This document shows positions 40,378-52,515 of a DNA stretch of 64,000 nucleotides, piece after piece (positions within the stretch are counted from its first letter, which is position 1; the number at the start of each line of letters is the position of its first letter). The DNA comes from Culex pipiens pallens (Eukaryota; Arthropoda; Insecta; Diptera; Culicidae), in assembly GCF_016801865.2 (NCBI RefSeq), contig NC_068938.1, positions 136,070,998 through 136,134,997 on the forward strand. The letters are read 5' to 3'. Made by a program: the position numbers and the translations under genes. Below the pieces are notes generated by a model. It had not been told where the DNA came from. It searched no databases and saw only the letters and a program-made list of their open reading frames with translations.

Positions 40378-43300
40378 CTGGAAGGGGTAGGGGGGAAAAG
40401 ACGTTGTAACGTCATATTTTAAATGCTAATATTTTCAATACTACAATGAAACTTTTTAAACAATGTAATTAACAAAATTATTTTCGAAAAAATTAAACAA
40501 ATCTTCCCCTAACAGCGACGTATATTTGTAAATTTGTAGCCAGTAAGAATAAACTCACCAGCAATATGCGCTTCCCGAACACAGACGTCAACTCCAATTA
40601 CATAGAAAGAATAGCTTCTTTGTTTGGCCTTACAGCGACTGACGAATTGCTTGATTGACTTCTTTGAGGTTGAAAATATAGATCCCATCGGTTATACTAT
40701 CATTCTTTATGAAAACACAAAGCTTAAGTGTAGATCGGTTCTTACCAAATTGACTTGAATGCTTCAATAATCAGCCAATTCGGTTGATGCTTTATAGATG
40801 AAAGGATCTCGTGCAATCTTTCCTTTTTTATTTCAATTCAAATCTTCCGCTCCTGTAACATCACTCAACTATTTCCGTACAGAAATATGTGTCCAGTAGC
40901 TCAGTAGTCGTCGATTTGCGATCCTCTGGTCCACCTTTTTCAGTTCAGTTCTCGTACAAGAAACATACACCGTAGCAACGTTACTAAGTATTCTGGATTT
41001 CCCATTCCTAGCAAAAAGAAGGATGATATCGCTGATATATTATTGAACATCCGGATTTAGTGAACGTCTCTATTTTCACATTTCATTGAATTTGGACCCG
41101 TGGCAGCGCCTGAAACGGTTGTGCCTCCAGAAGCTGATCAGTCCCGCCGGTGACCACGCAAACCTTACCACCGTCGGTTGATCGGCCTCCGAAAATTGTT
41201 CCGTAATCTGGTCGGCCATGATGCATGATGAACCGGGCCACGGGATGTTCGACGTTTGATTTTAAAAAGATGTTTATTTACTTTTTTCAGCAAGAAAATG
41301 ACAGCTTTAGATTGCTAACACGCATAAACAAAATTAAGTAAAAACGGAATAATATTATGTTGTTTTCCAGAATAATTCTGGAGTATAGGTAACAGTATGG
41401 ACCCGAAGCCTGATTTTTCTGTTACATTCTTATTGGAATTACATATAAACTGTAACGGGAACTGCAGGCGCAGGTCCAGACAGTTAATACGGATGTAACA
41501 AGTTGGACAGGCGTCGTGAATTGAAAAAGAAACGACCATTTGATCGACAAAATTCCAGTAGATCCTCGATTCGCAACAATGGTCAACTATAATCCGACAA
41601 CCGTTAGTTCAACAGATCAACGAATTTAGTCTGATATTATTTCACTATTAGGTTTTACGCCGACTCAGTTTGGAGGTTAGAAAGGAGTGCACTGTTTACA
41701 TGGACTTAGCACAGTTCGACGCGCTCGTCGATTTTGCTCGGGGAAAATCATCGACAATCGACGAAGACCATGTAAACAGTGCACACGAGCTGTCAAATGA
41801 CGTCACGGTGTAAAACCTAATTGATTGATGGATACTCTATGGAAATTTTGACAAATCCGATTCTGATAACATTACCAAACTCACTTGCGCATACTATTGA
41901 GCAATTACATGTCTAAAAGGGAATCGGTTGTACCGGACACTCTCCGATTTCAATGAAACTTTGTATAAGGCTAGTACGCAGATTGGAAGGAAAGGGGTCA
42001 AGAAACAGCTTTACGAACAGCAGAACAAAGGAGAGGGCACGATTTCTTGGGGCTTTTCTTCACCCTCTCTGACTTGCTTGCGCTGCCGCTGTTGCCCATT
42101 TGAAATTTTTCTTGACCGGTTCCTTCCGAAGTGCGTTTACCGCTATACATGTTATCCTACGCTTAGGTAAGCCTTTTTTGTACATGGAGCCAGTTTCACT
42201 CGATAATGACATTTTGGAAGTGTTTTAAATATTTTTGTATTTCATAATTCAACTATCGCTGTATCTCGAAGCCGTTGCATCGTATCAAAAGTGGTCTGAG
42301 ACAAACTTGTAGGAAATTTGACGGGCTTTCCGGAAAAATACACTGAAAGAAAAAAAACACGCCACTTTTATGATTGTTTTTATGTTTAACACTCCTCCAT
42401 CCAAGGGGTTGTTGAGTGGTGATGAAACGGAGAAGACTTCCTGAAGAGGTGTTCTACTAGTTAGGCCAACTGTGGTCTTAGATTAAGTACACTCACTCGC
42501 TCCCAAAGGAAAAATGAAGTCCAAGAAGTATCGGTGTTTTGAAAATTGTTTCTCAGTGAAAACATCACCCAATCTATTTGTGAGTTTGGGGTGCAACACA
42601 GCAAACGCTTGCAGTTGATCGGTCGTTTAGGCAGCGATGGTTTCCGGAGAAGAGGTTTTCAAAGAAAGAGGACAACTGTTTCGCAATAAATTGTAAGAGT
42701 GTGAGAAAAAATGAACTAGTGATCGAAGTGCGTAGGTGTTACGCTCATTGCCTGGTGTCGCAGGACAGTGTTGCACACGTCGCTTCATCTATTTGAGTCT
42801 CCCTCTCCAGAGACTCGACTCGATTCAAATTGTAAGAGCAGCATCTTCAAGGATCTTGGAGAGGACTTTCGAATTATATGAAATTTTATTGTGTATTATA
42901 TTTGCTTTATATATTATTAAATAACAGCACACTTGACACACCCTACAAAACAGCAATACAATCATAAATCGAAGCGTTTGGTACGGTATGTCCACGCATC
43001 CTTCCTCCCCTGTAGATTCTGTGTGATCCGTTCTCTGTATTTTTTAATCCGGCTGAAGCTTTTTTGGTGCCTTCGGTATGCCCAAAGAAGCCATTTTGCA
43101 TCATTAGTTTGTCCATATAATTTTCCATACAAATTTGGCAGCTGTCCATACAAAAATGAACTGTATCTCTTGTATCTCTCGAAGGAATTTTTTGATCGAT
43201 TTGGTGTCTTCGGCAAAGTTGTAGGTATGGATATGGACTACATTGAAAAAAAATGATACACGGTTAAAAAAAAATGGTGATTTTTAATTTCACTTTTTGT

Positions 43301-46300
43301 CACTAAAACTTGATTTGCAAAAAAAAACACTATTTTTTATTTTTTTTTATTTTTTGATATGTTTTAGAGGACATCAAATGCCAACTTTTCAGAAATTTCC
43401 AGAATGGGCAAAAAATCTTTGACCGAGTTATAATTTTTTGAATCAATACAATTATTTTCAAAAAATCGAAATATTGTGTGTGTGTGTGTGTGTGTGTGGA
43501 CCAATCCAATACCCGCTAACCGGTAGCGATATTATGGGAAAGTATAATTTGTATCAGACTGTGTACATGCCGAATGCTGATACAGCTTATCTCAGTCCCG
43601 GGTATTAGGTGGTGATAGCCCTCGCGCTGCTTCCAACGACCCATTTCAGAATGACAGAGCTCCTTGCGGTCCAATTCCGAGGTCGCTGGGCATTGTTCGG
43701 CCCCGCAAGCATCTGAAGGAAACTCGATCTATATTTAGACTTCCAATCCCCTCAGGCAAATCAGGGATCAGCGCGTATTTAATAATATAAGAAGAAGAGA
43801 TAACATGTTTCAACACGACGGATCAATTCACTGCTAGAGTGTAAACCTTCTGATGGCCGACTGCTTAGCGTCCCAGACCACCACCAATCCAAAGGTGTGA
43901 GTTCGAATCCCACCTGATTCATTTTAGTTTTTATTCATATTCAAATTCCTGATTCCAAATTTCAAAGGTACCGACCGGGATTTGATCCCTTAACCATCTG
44001 CTTGGGAGACAGAAGCCGTAACCATTAAGCCACGGAGCCGGTTGAATGGGACGTGGTTCTCTGTATGGCTTTTTGCGAGATGAGAGCAGAGGACAACAAT
44101 CATCTCAACGTTTCCACTTTACCCGGGCTAACGACCGGCAGTTCCAGTTCACGATGATTTCCCTTCATATGTTAAAAACCACTTATGATTTTGGCACATA
44201 TTCCGTTTGTCAACGTTTCCTGTCATTACTGGCGGGAAAATCTACGTGGAATCAGCTGTGCAGACCTCATGTGTGACAGGAATGCAGGTTGAGCGACTCC
44301 CACGGGCATTTTCAAAAAATCGAAATATTGGTCGCAAAAATTTTTCAATTTCATTTTTCGATGTAAAATTGAATTTGCAATCAAAAAAACCCTTTGCATG
44401 GCAATATCTCAGCAACTAAGGGTCGTATCAACAAAGTCCGAAAAAGCAAAATATAGAGAATTTCCTCAGCTTTTCAAAAATATTTTTTTCATAAGTGTGC
44501 AAACATGGGCACTATTTTTAAAAAATCAATAACTGCGACTAGTTTCAAAAAAGTTTCATAAAAATGGCTATAACTTGAAAACGGTGCACTTTATCAAAAT
44601 TGCACTAAAGTACTTTTTGATTGCAAATTCAATTTTACATCGAAAAATGAAATTGAAAAATTTTTGCGACCAATATTTCGATTTTTTGAAAAAAATGTAT
44701 TGACTCAAAAAATTATAACTCGTTCAAAGATTTTTTGCCCATTCTGGAAATTTCTGAAAAGTTGTCATTTGATGTCCTCTAAAACATATCAAAAAATAAA
44801 AAAAAATAAAAATAGCATTTTTTTGCAAATCAAGATTTAGTGACAAAAAGTGAAATTAAAAATCACTAAATTTTTTTTACCGTGTATCATTTTTTTTTTC
44901 AGTGTAGTCCATATCCATACCTACAACTTTGCCGAAGACACCAAACCGATCAAAAAATTCTTTCAAGAGATACATATTTTTGAATTTTCACATATAATTT
45001 TTGTATGGACAGCTGCCAAATTTGTATGGAAAATTATATGAACGAACTAATGATGCAAAACGGCTTCTTTGGGCATACCGAAATTACCATAAAATTTTCA
45101 GTCGGATTAAAAAATACAAAAAGATCGAATGACCGAAATCTCAGAGAGTTGCTCATTAGATTAACACTCCTCCGTCCAAGGCATATTTCACTTACACGGA
45201 TGACCAAGCCTCCGAAGCAGTTGCTTCGCTAAATTCATTTGGCATTTGGCTCCATTCTTGATCGTTCTTGCATCATTCGAACCGGTAGGATTTCAAGGAA
45301 CTTGATCCGACTAACATGCTAGAAACACCGACTAAATTCGTCGAAGCAACTCCTTTTGGGCGCTCGTTTTTGGGAATTTTTATTTGAGATTATAATAGTG
45401 ATTCAACCACTCAAATCTAACTAATTTGAGGTCGCTGAACACGAATATGACACTAAGAAAACTCCAAAGTATTCAAAAATCCAGAAATCCAATTTCTGGA
45501 TGTCTGAATACTTGAGAATATACCAAATGTCATATTTGTGCTCAACGACCCCAAATTTGTTAGATTTGACTGGTTGAATGGCTATTATACCCTTAAATAT
45601 ATGTTCTCAATATACTACAAGCGCCATATTGGCCGCCATCTTAGATATCTCAATACTTTGGGATATTCTAAGTGTTATATTCATGTTCAGCGACCCCAAA
45701 TTAGTTAAATTTGAATGATTGATTTCAAATTTTAATGCTTGCTTGTTGATTTGGCCATGGCCCTAAAACGAGCGCCTAAATAGAGTTGCTTCGACGAATT
45801 TAGTGTTACTAGCAGGTTTGTTGGATCAAGTTCGTCCTTGTTTTAGATGCATATTGAAATCCTACCGGTTTGAATGCTGCAAGAACGATCAAGATTGGTT
45901 TAAATGGAGCCAAATGCGAGCGAGTTGAATTTAGTTTCGGAGGCTTGGTCGCTGGAGTGTTAAAAGTCAAATTTGAAGGTGAGCTCACGATTTTTTTTTC
46001 ATTAATTTTTTTTTGTGAAAATAGCCTAAGATAATACAAAAAGTCTCACGATAGATGCAGGATGGAGCAACTCTCCTAAAAAATACAAAAATCATTTACT
46101 GAAACTGTTTTTTTTTTAAGTGCTCTAAACGCCAAAATTTCCAAAAACCGAATACGGGAATCGATTCTCCAGACAATTTTACATAAAAGTCTCCATATGG
46201 ACCACTATCATAAGTCCAATCCTTGTACAGTTACAGCGTTTTTAAAAATAAAAATGTTGAAAAAATAGGTTTTTTGATGGTTTTCGGCAATTTCTATACG

Positions 46301-49300
46301 ACAGACTTGATTTTTCAGTCTCGTAAATATTTTAACCACTTTTCAAAATAACTCATTTTTTTATGCTAGATTAAATTTTCAAAACAACCTATCCCTCATG
46401 GGTTTCCTATGCAGATAGGACCTTTTGAAAATTTAATCTGGATTTAAGCTAATTTACTATCCAGGTTACTAGACTACACTAAAAAAATCTGTTATCAGTT
46501 ATGAGCAATGTTATTAGGTTATATCGATGCCAACATTTCAAAAAGCATCATGTAGACACCATCTTTTTGAGAAAAACGCATTTAAATGTTGAGCATCCAT
46601 TTTCAATTCCCATTTTAATATAAAAGCAAAATAAGATGTTCTAATGATAAAAAACGATGAAAAACGTTGCTTTTATTGATACTTGATCATCCAAATTCAA
46701 TAAAACATTATTTCCGTAATTTTATTTGTGAAAAACAAACATAACTTTTTTTGAAATCACCAACGTCTATGTCGCCCTGCTGTCATTGAGGGGGACGCTT
46801 TGTTATGATTCGTTTTTCTTCGCCGAATGTACATGGTGCTTTGTTCATGATGCTTTTTTTTTCGTCACGAGGTTCATGTAGTCTTTTATTTGACAGGTTG
46901 ACAGGGCTATATAAACAGGGACTGCTGATGGCAGAGATTTTGTTTATGTTACTTTATTTAAAATTATGATTAAACAGACTTTACTGAAGTAACTTTTGCT
47001 AATTTTTTGTGGAGAGGTAGCTTATTAGAAGTACTTTCAGAATATGCAATAACCCAGAAAGTGTCAAAATGTACATGATGCCTTTTGAAATGTTACCGTC
47101 GATATCTGTAAGCCCATATTTACAATTGAAATGTAAACATAAAGATTGCTTGAATGGGGTTCAAGATATAAGCGTTCGAAATCTCGTACGCTAAAAGTGA
47201 CGCTTTGGATCAAAATTTCGAACTGGTACCCCTAGATACTCAACGAGCTTCAACGCCTCGTCAATCTTAATACGGCCACGACGCTGATCGAGCATCCATC
47301 AAGCTCGCGCCAAACCGGCAACCGTTTTTGACAATGCCCCAAGACTAAGGTAAAGCAATAGTCGTACTCCATTAGGGTGGAATCGAAAATTGATTTTTTC
47401 AGCAACACATTTTTTGGGTTCCTTTTGTGGTCCCAAACAACCCCCCAAAATTTGGGAGCGATTGGTCAAGCCCACGATTGGCGCAAAGCGAATGAAATTT
47501 GTATGGAAATTACTATGGGGAAACTTGCATTTTCACATTTTTTAAATTACAAAATTCATGTTTTATTATTTTATGAAACTAACACCGTAGAAGTATAACT
47601 TGCTTCTAACAAAAGTTACAGAGCGTTCAAGAGAGTCATTTCGGAATACTCGATAAAAATCATACTTTTTGCCAACACTGCCAAGTCAAGCGGAAACTTT
47701 CTTAAACTATAATATATTTCTTGAGTTTTTTTTGATAAGGTCCTATAAACAAATGTAAACATTGAGTGTATCCCGCTTACTCCGATGGACTTTGACATAA
47801 GGTGTGAAAGGGATACACTCAATGTTTACATTTGTTTATAGGACCTTATCAAAAAAAAGTCAAGATTTGAGGAATTGGGGTGCAATTTAACTAAATAATG
47901 TCTTCTGAACATTTCTTCATAACGATTTAACGTAAGGCTCATCAAAATATAAGATCAATCGTGTTTATTTTGTATTTCATGGTTCCTTCGGCAATGTTGG
48001 CAGAAAATGTGAGTTTCACTGATTATTTCAATACACTACTTTTGAAAACTCTGTATCTTTTTTGTGGCGCACTTTAGCACCATACTGCCTTTGGGAGAGT
48101 TGTTAAGGACATCCAGGGCTATGCTTCTACGACGTTAGTTTCATAAAATAATAAAACATTATTTTTTTTAATTAAAAAATGTGTAAATGCAAGTTTCCCC
48201 ATAGTAATTTCCATACAAATTTCATTCGCTTGCGCCAATCGTGGGCTTGACCAATCGCTCCCAAATTGTGGGGGGTTGTTTGGAACCCCAAAAGGAACCC
48301 AAAAAAAGTGTTGCTGATTGGATTTTTATTATTTTCTAATTTCTAATATAACTAGATTCCACCCTAGTACTCCATACTCCACCAGTTTCCTGATGGCTCA
48401 CCCGCTGAGCGCAACTACGGATAACCTGGATAGGAAGCGCTCGCGATAGTCTATGCAGTAACAAAGTTCCACAAGTACTTTCACGATGCTAAACTACGAA
48501 ATGTGTCCACGAGCGACTTCGGCTGTGCCGACATGTTGTCCCGGCTCATCGCTCGTACCATCCAACCGGATGAAGAGTACGTGGTGGCAGTACGTTTACG
48601 CTTGAAGAAGACCATCGCAGACACGATCGATAAAGTGCCAGTCTCTTTTCGCAGCTCTAAAAAAAAAAGCCTCCGCGACGAACGTCACACTCCAGTATCT
48701 AATTCAAATGACAGGTCCTTCTCAGGTCTCCCAAATTCAACGCCAAAATTTGGAAACAAGCAGCGTTTTCGAGTCTACAAGCGATGAAGTTAATCCCAAC
48801 AGTGGCTTTTGACGGAAAATTGTCGAAAATGTCATTAATCTGCAGAACGCGACGGAGAAACTAACAGTTTGTAGGTGCTTGCATGATCCTAGAAACGCTC
48901 CTCGCATGAGATCTGATGTGGCTGGCTTGTAGGCATCACGTTCTTGAGCCCTGATTCTTTGTCGGCGTTCTTTGTCTGCTCTGGACCATCAAAATCATCC
49001 GAGACTCTGCTTTTCAAACGATTTTGCGAAAAAATACCAGAAGTATTGGTTTATTGGTTTGTGGAATGATTTCCCATCCATGAATACATAACAAATGACA
49101 TAAAGGTATTTAAGAGAAATAGAATTAACCTGTTTTTGATAGATTGTACGAGCTTCTCATTAGCAACGGTTTGAGAATCTCAAAGGAGAATAATCTAGAT
49201 TTAAGCATATTTTTTGCAAAGCTTCGAAGATGAACTTCAGCAAGACAGTTAAAAAATCTTAAGTAAGTCATATCGGAATATAGCAGGAACGATCACTGCT

Positions 49301-51531
49301 TTCTAGGTACTTAGAATTGACGTCCGTGTTTGGGGAGCGCATTTTTACAAATACACAGTTACTTTGATTGGGATCATAGTAAAAATCGTTTCCGAGGTAG
49401 ACTTGACTTATGTCTTACGACTATCGACGTGCCACCCAAATTTGATTCTTCAAAACTACTCACCAACGATCACATCGTCCGACACGTTCTCCATGATGGC
49501 CGCCGACTGGCCGGCCACCAGCGCCAACAGCACCGGCGACTGCGAAATGTTCCAAAACAGAAACAGTTCGCCGCGGCTCGCGGTCGTGCTGCCCACGTGC
49601 CCAAACAGGTTCGTGTTCGGGTCCCAGAAGATCCGGTCGAAGCACAGCACCACCTTGTTGAGATTGCCAAAGCCGAGCCGCTGGATGGCGGACTGTTTCC
49701 ACTCGGGGAGCGGCGGCTCGAACCGGACCGTGTTGAGCTGGCTGGTGGACTGGTCCGAGATGGCCAGCTTGAGGACGCCGAGGGTGAGCGTGCACAGGAC
49801 GAGGTCCGCCTTGTAGTGGACGGTGGAGCTGTTGGATTTGAGATCTGCGGTGACTTCGACGCCGCCGGGGAAGTATTTGATGCGCTTGACGGCGGTGTTG
49901 ACCCGGACGTCGAGACCTTCGGTGAGGGCGATCGGGACGCACGAGTAGCCGTTCTTGACGGTGGTGTGGTTGCCGATGAACTCAAAGTCGTCGTCCTGGT
50001 CCCAGTGCTTGAGGGAGAGATTGGAGAGCGGGGTTGCGTTGGCGAACTCGAGGTTGGCAAAGTGCCAGTCCAGGATCTGGCGGTCTTTCGAGGACAGGTA
50101 GACTTCGCTGATTTGTTCGGTTTCGAGTTCGCGCAGTTTGGTCTCGATCTCCGTCTGACTAGTGCGCAGCCGTTCGATCTCCTTCCAGGCGAGTTGTTCG
50201 TCGCGAGCGGTTGAGCGGATGTTGAACTCGTGCTCGATGTAGCCGGCGTCCGGTTCGGCTGGTTTGGGGGGTTTTGCGTCGACGAGCTGCTGGTGTTTGA
50301 CGCGGAGGACGCCGATCGAGTCCATCGTGTCCTGGATGGCCTTTTGGTTGTCTACGAGTTTGCGCTGCCAGGCGATGATGTTGTTGAGGTGTTGGACTTG
50401 CTTTTCTTTGACGTGCTTTTCCTGCAATTTGATGATCCACTCGAGGGCTTGTCCGAGCGAGACCGGATGGTTTCCGGCGTAGTTAAAGTCTAGCTGATGG
50501 CTGAGATAGCTGGTCGCTTCCAGCAGACGGTTGAACTCGCGCTCGACCATGTCGTCTTTGTGCTTCGGGACCGGTTTTCCACCGGCTCCGTACAGCGGGC
50601 ATGCGGTTTTGATGGGGCACATTTCCATGCCGGTCTGTTTGCTCAGGATCGTGATCGGGTTTCCCCAGATTCCAGTCACGACCATCGCGCCCAGATCCGC
50701 GGTGTAGGCATTCTTCCGGAACGTTGCTATCCGTCCTCCGACGCGGTCTCTCGCCTCCAGCACGATCACGTCAAAGCCAAACTGCTGCAGCTGTTGAGCC
50801 GCCGACAGGCCGGAGATCCCCGCCCCAATCACGATGACCTTGGCCAGCTTTTTGCTCGGCAACGGTTTCAACCGCTTGAAGATTCCAAAATTGATGAACC
50901 CATGCCGCTCCAGAAACGCGTGCACCTTCCGGACCAGATTCTGATCGCTATCGAACGGCTGCTCCATGTTCTTCAACGCGTTCTCCACCGTCAACTGCAC
51001 CGTCGGATTCTCGATCCACATCTGCAGAATCCGGTTCCGCACGTTCAAAAACACCCGCTGCGCCACCAACCCGTGCTTCGTAATCTCCGGAAAGCAAACC
51101 GCCTCCGAAGCCGTCATCTTCTCAAACGGCAACCTCGACTGGAACGCCGCACCCTCCAACCCCGTCAGAATCTCCTTGTGCGGGTTCGCCTCCGCCTCGC
51201 CCTTTCCCTCCTCCTTCCCTACCGCAGCCGCCACCGGTTCCGGCTCCCTTTTCTTCACCTTCGGCTCAACGCGCGGTTCCGCCTTCCCACCGCCATTATC
51301 CGACGCGACCGACCCCGCCGCCGCCACCGGCTTCGTGTCCGAGTACTCCACCTTCGGCTTCTTCCTCCGGCTAATCCGACGACCCTCGACCTCATCCGCT
51401 CCTCCCCCGGATATCTCAACCTTCGGCCCCCCTCCCTTCACCTTCGGAGTCACCTCCGTCATTTCAATGTCCGAGTCATCGCTGATGATGGTGACCGTCT
51501 CGATCTCCGGCGCGCTCGGTCCGGAACTCAT
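39911..51531 (-). CDS. Su(var)3-3: LSD1/KDM1A-type lysine-specific histone demethylase, 2 coding exons
   Basis: Predicted join 51531-49464 and 40377-39911; 2535 nt, 844 aa; donor GTGAGT, acceptor TTCCAG. Known: FAD-dependent removal of mono/dimethyl groups from histone H3 (K4), with CoREST. Seen: acidic/basic disordered N-terminus (1-~120), SWIRM domain (~122-220, GLEGAAFQSRLPFEKMTASE), FAD-binding KVIVIGAGISGLSAA (231-245) with EARDRVGGR, a coiled Tower insertion (~365-470), and an amine-oxidase core with the conserved FGNLNKVVLCF lysine (K626). Exon 2 carries RWRADPWARGSYS and [20 protein letters not shown], which close the FAD site. A Gly/Asn/Ala-rich insert (GSGNGCGGGEDDDDS) in exon 2 is unusual. 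The symbol is from the Drosophila orthologue. Confidence 0.95.
40378..41300. other. LSD1 intron, left part, nothing firm
   Basis: No repeat boundary seen. On the minus strand 41226-41100 there is a short open stretch starting ATGGCCGACCAGATTACGGA. Confidence 0.35.
41500..41880 (-). mobile_element. Fragment of the non-coding retroposon family, with MITE
   Basis: GGACAGGCGTCGTGAAT, GATCCTCGATTCGCAACAAT and ACCGTTAGTTCAACAGATCA match the middle of copies 1-3. Interrupted by the MITE at 41649-41819. Confidence 0.65.
41649..41819. mobile_element. 171-bp MITE
   Basis: TIRs TAGGTTTTACGCCG / CGGTGTAAAACCTA, inner arms CACTGTTTACATGG / CCATGTAAACAGTG. Flanked by AT. The uninterrupted host sequence is known from the other retroposon copies. 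Confidence 0.78.
41965..42165 (+). mobile_element. ~180-bp MITE, copy 2
   Basis: Near-identical to 52516-52697 over the whole length (GGCTAGTACGCAGATTGGAA ... CTTCCGAAGTGCGTTTACCG). Confidence 0.7.
42166..43030. other. LSD1 intron stretch with a TTAACACTCC end
   Basis: 42387 carries TTAACACTCCTCCATCCAAG, the same terminus as the element at 45165. A matching right end was not found nearby, so it is probably a solo fragment. 42985-43030 resembles part of the LINE fragment at 29405-29836 (TTCCTCCCCTGTAGATTC). Confidence 0.4.
43037..45158. mobile_element. Foldback element with ~500-bp arms (interrupted)
   Basis: Left arm 43037-43475 plus 44308-44395 pairs with right arm 44590-45158, sharing TTCGGCAAAGTTGTAGGTAT, GATATGTTTTAGAGGACATC and CAAAAAATCGAAATATTG. 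The left arm is split by a retroposed element (43476-44307), the right end is cut by the TTAA element at 45165. Fragments occur at 10100-10680 and 33230-33400. Confidence 0.72.
43476..44307 (-). mobile_element. Retroposed element with two tRNA-like modules
   Basis: Flanked by a 23-bp direct repeat (43453-43475, 44308-44330; core TTCAAAAAATCGAAATATTG). Read on the minus strand it ends in a (CA)n run (43476-43498 on +). It contains a minus-strand tRNA-like module (44040-43965: GGCTCCGTGGCTTAATGGTT ... GGATCAAATCC) and a plus-strand one (43848-43920: GATGGCCGACTGCTTAGCGT ... GTTCGAATCCC), facing each other. SINE-like or a LINE 3' end; family unknown. Confidence 0.65.
45165..45959. mobile_element. 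TTAA-flanked foldback with CACTCC ends
   Basis: TTAA at 45161-45164 and 45960-45963. Ends CACTCCTCCGTCCAAG and CTTGGTCGCTGGAGTG are inverted, and the arms continue (GATCGTTCTTGCA, CTAAATTCGTCGAAGCAAC). No ORF. piggyBac-type target. Confidence 0.75.
46374..46441. repeat. Mini inverted repeat, copy B
   Basis: Partner of 21719-21791. Confidence 0.55.
46524..47103. mobile_element. TIR element, copy B
   Basis: Inverted near-identical copy of 20195-20773 (ends AACATTTCAAAAAGCATCAT / ATGATGCCTTTTGAAATGTT). Confidence 0.75.
47373..48366. mobile_element. Foldback with 9-bp target duplication (MULE-like)
   Basis: GTACTCCAT at 47364-47372 and 48367-48375. Ends TAGGGTGGAATC / GATTCCACCCTA, arms ~200 bp (CCAATCGTGGGCTTGACCAA reversed). 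A second perfect palindrome sits at the centre (47745-47850). 9-bp TSDs with long TIRs suggest a Mutator-like element; no transposase. Confidence 0.75.
48376..48790 (+). pseudogene. Ty3/gypsy pol relic (RNase H)
   Basis: The frame from about 48385 reads HQFPDGSPAERNYG-stop-PG-stop-EALAIVYAVTKFHKYF, then after an apparent deletion DFGCADMLSRLI. These are the RNase H signature words of Ty3/gypsy pol. Two stops look like C-to-T changes of Gln codons, so it is decayed. It probably extends left of the MULE-like insertion, where I cannot recognise it. Confidence 0.7.
48791..49456. other. LSD1 intron next to exon 1, nothing recognised
   Basis: No repeat boundary, no coding frame with protein-like content on + or -. 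Confidence 0.45.
49464..51531 (-). CDS. Su(var)3-3: LSD1 coding exon 1 (SWIRM, FAD, Tower)
   Basis: ATG at 51531 (MSSGPSAPEIETVTIISDDS) is preceded by GAGGATG context and in-frame non-coding sequence. Ends ...NVSDDVIVG at a GTGAGT donor. GC-rich, unlike the surrounding intron and TE DNA. Confidence 0.94.
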
Positions 51532-52075
51532 CCTCCCGAATTACCTTCCCCCTCACCCGGGGTCAAGTTGTGTTTGCTGCTTCTTCTTCCACCTACTCCT
51601 CCACCACCTTCTTCCAACAATCGCAGCAGGCGTTTCGCACACACAGGATCGACCCGTCTCGACCCACTTTATGGCACCATGGTTGGCGTCGATTCCCACG
51701 ATTCAGGGACACATTTCAATCGCACCAAAGCCAACTTTTCCACCGATTTTCACTGGATTATGCGGGACACAACACTGAGAGAGAGAGAAGAGAAAAAAAA
51801 CTGAGCGCTCGCGACAAAACGAAACAACCGCAAAAGCGAGCGGTGCGTTGCTCAATGCATCGAAGCGGGGAGCGCCGCGGAAAAGTTTTTTTTTCTTTCG
51901 ATTTTTCCTCGCGCGACGTTTGACGTTTCGCGGGGTCGGCTGGGAAGGACGTAGCTTTCGTTAAGTTGAGTTTTGTGTGCAGGAGAAATTGTGCAGATTT
52001 GTGAGTGCAAAAGTCTGCAAGATTCTTGCAATATGCAATATACACCTGTCCAGTTGTTTTGCAATCATTAGTTTC
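51532..52075 (-). promoter_or_regulatory. LSD1 5' UTR and promoter region
   Basis: GC-rich sequence directly upstream of the LSD1 ATG, without a recognisable TATA box. Exact start site not determinable. Confidence 0.4.
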
Positions 52076-52111
52076 CAAAATACCTAAGTATTGACGAAAA
52101 TTTATTTTTTT

Positions 52112-52175
52112 GCCAAAAATAAAGTTTTTGCGGTGCTATTTTTTTTTTGCCAAAAATAAAGTTTTTGCGGTGCTG
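52112..52175. repeat. Tandem duplication of ~33 bp
   Basis: TGCCAAAAATAAAGTTTTTG followed by CGGTGCT occurs twice in tandem. Confidence 0.8.
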
Positions 52176-52515
52176 CACATTGGAATTTCAGAAAAATTCA
52201 AAATATTTATATCCATCAGCCCAAACATGCTAAATATGATTATCAATACAGAAAAATGCGTTTTAGATTGTTTTCAGTTGATTTGACTTTTATCTTCATT
52301 CAAATTTTGAAGCTTTTAGAAAAAAAAAAATGTTTTGCCCCCTGATTTTGGTGGGGGGAGGGGGGGGGCGACATAAACTTTGAAAAATATTTGCAACGGC
52401 CTTATTGTAAAATAATGAAAAAATAAGATTTTTTTATTTTGAGAATTTTGTAGTTTTGAAACTTAAGAATTTTGATTTTCTTAAAACTTCAGTATTTGAG
52501 TTTTGAAGAAATTTA

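Noticed and set aside
41100..41226. Calmodulin-like start (MADQITEQ...) on the minus strand
   Set aside because: Only the first few codons resemble calmodulin. The rest does not contain EF-hand text, so I treat it as chance or a very old relic.
43848..43920. Stand-alone tRNA gene
   Set aside because: The tRNA-like block is part of a retroposed unit with a 23-bp TSD, and I could not form a convincing full cloverleaf by eye.
49330..50214. 294-aa plus-strand ORF
   Set aside because: It is antisense to LSD1 exon 1, arises from GC-rich codon bias and has no recognisable domain.
50497..51804. 435-aa plus-strand ORF
   Set aside because: Antisense shadow of LSD1 exon 1, Arg/Leu-rich low-complexity text.
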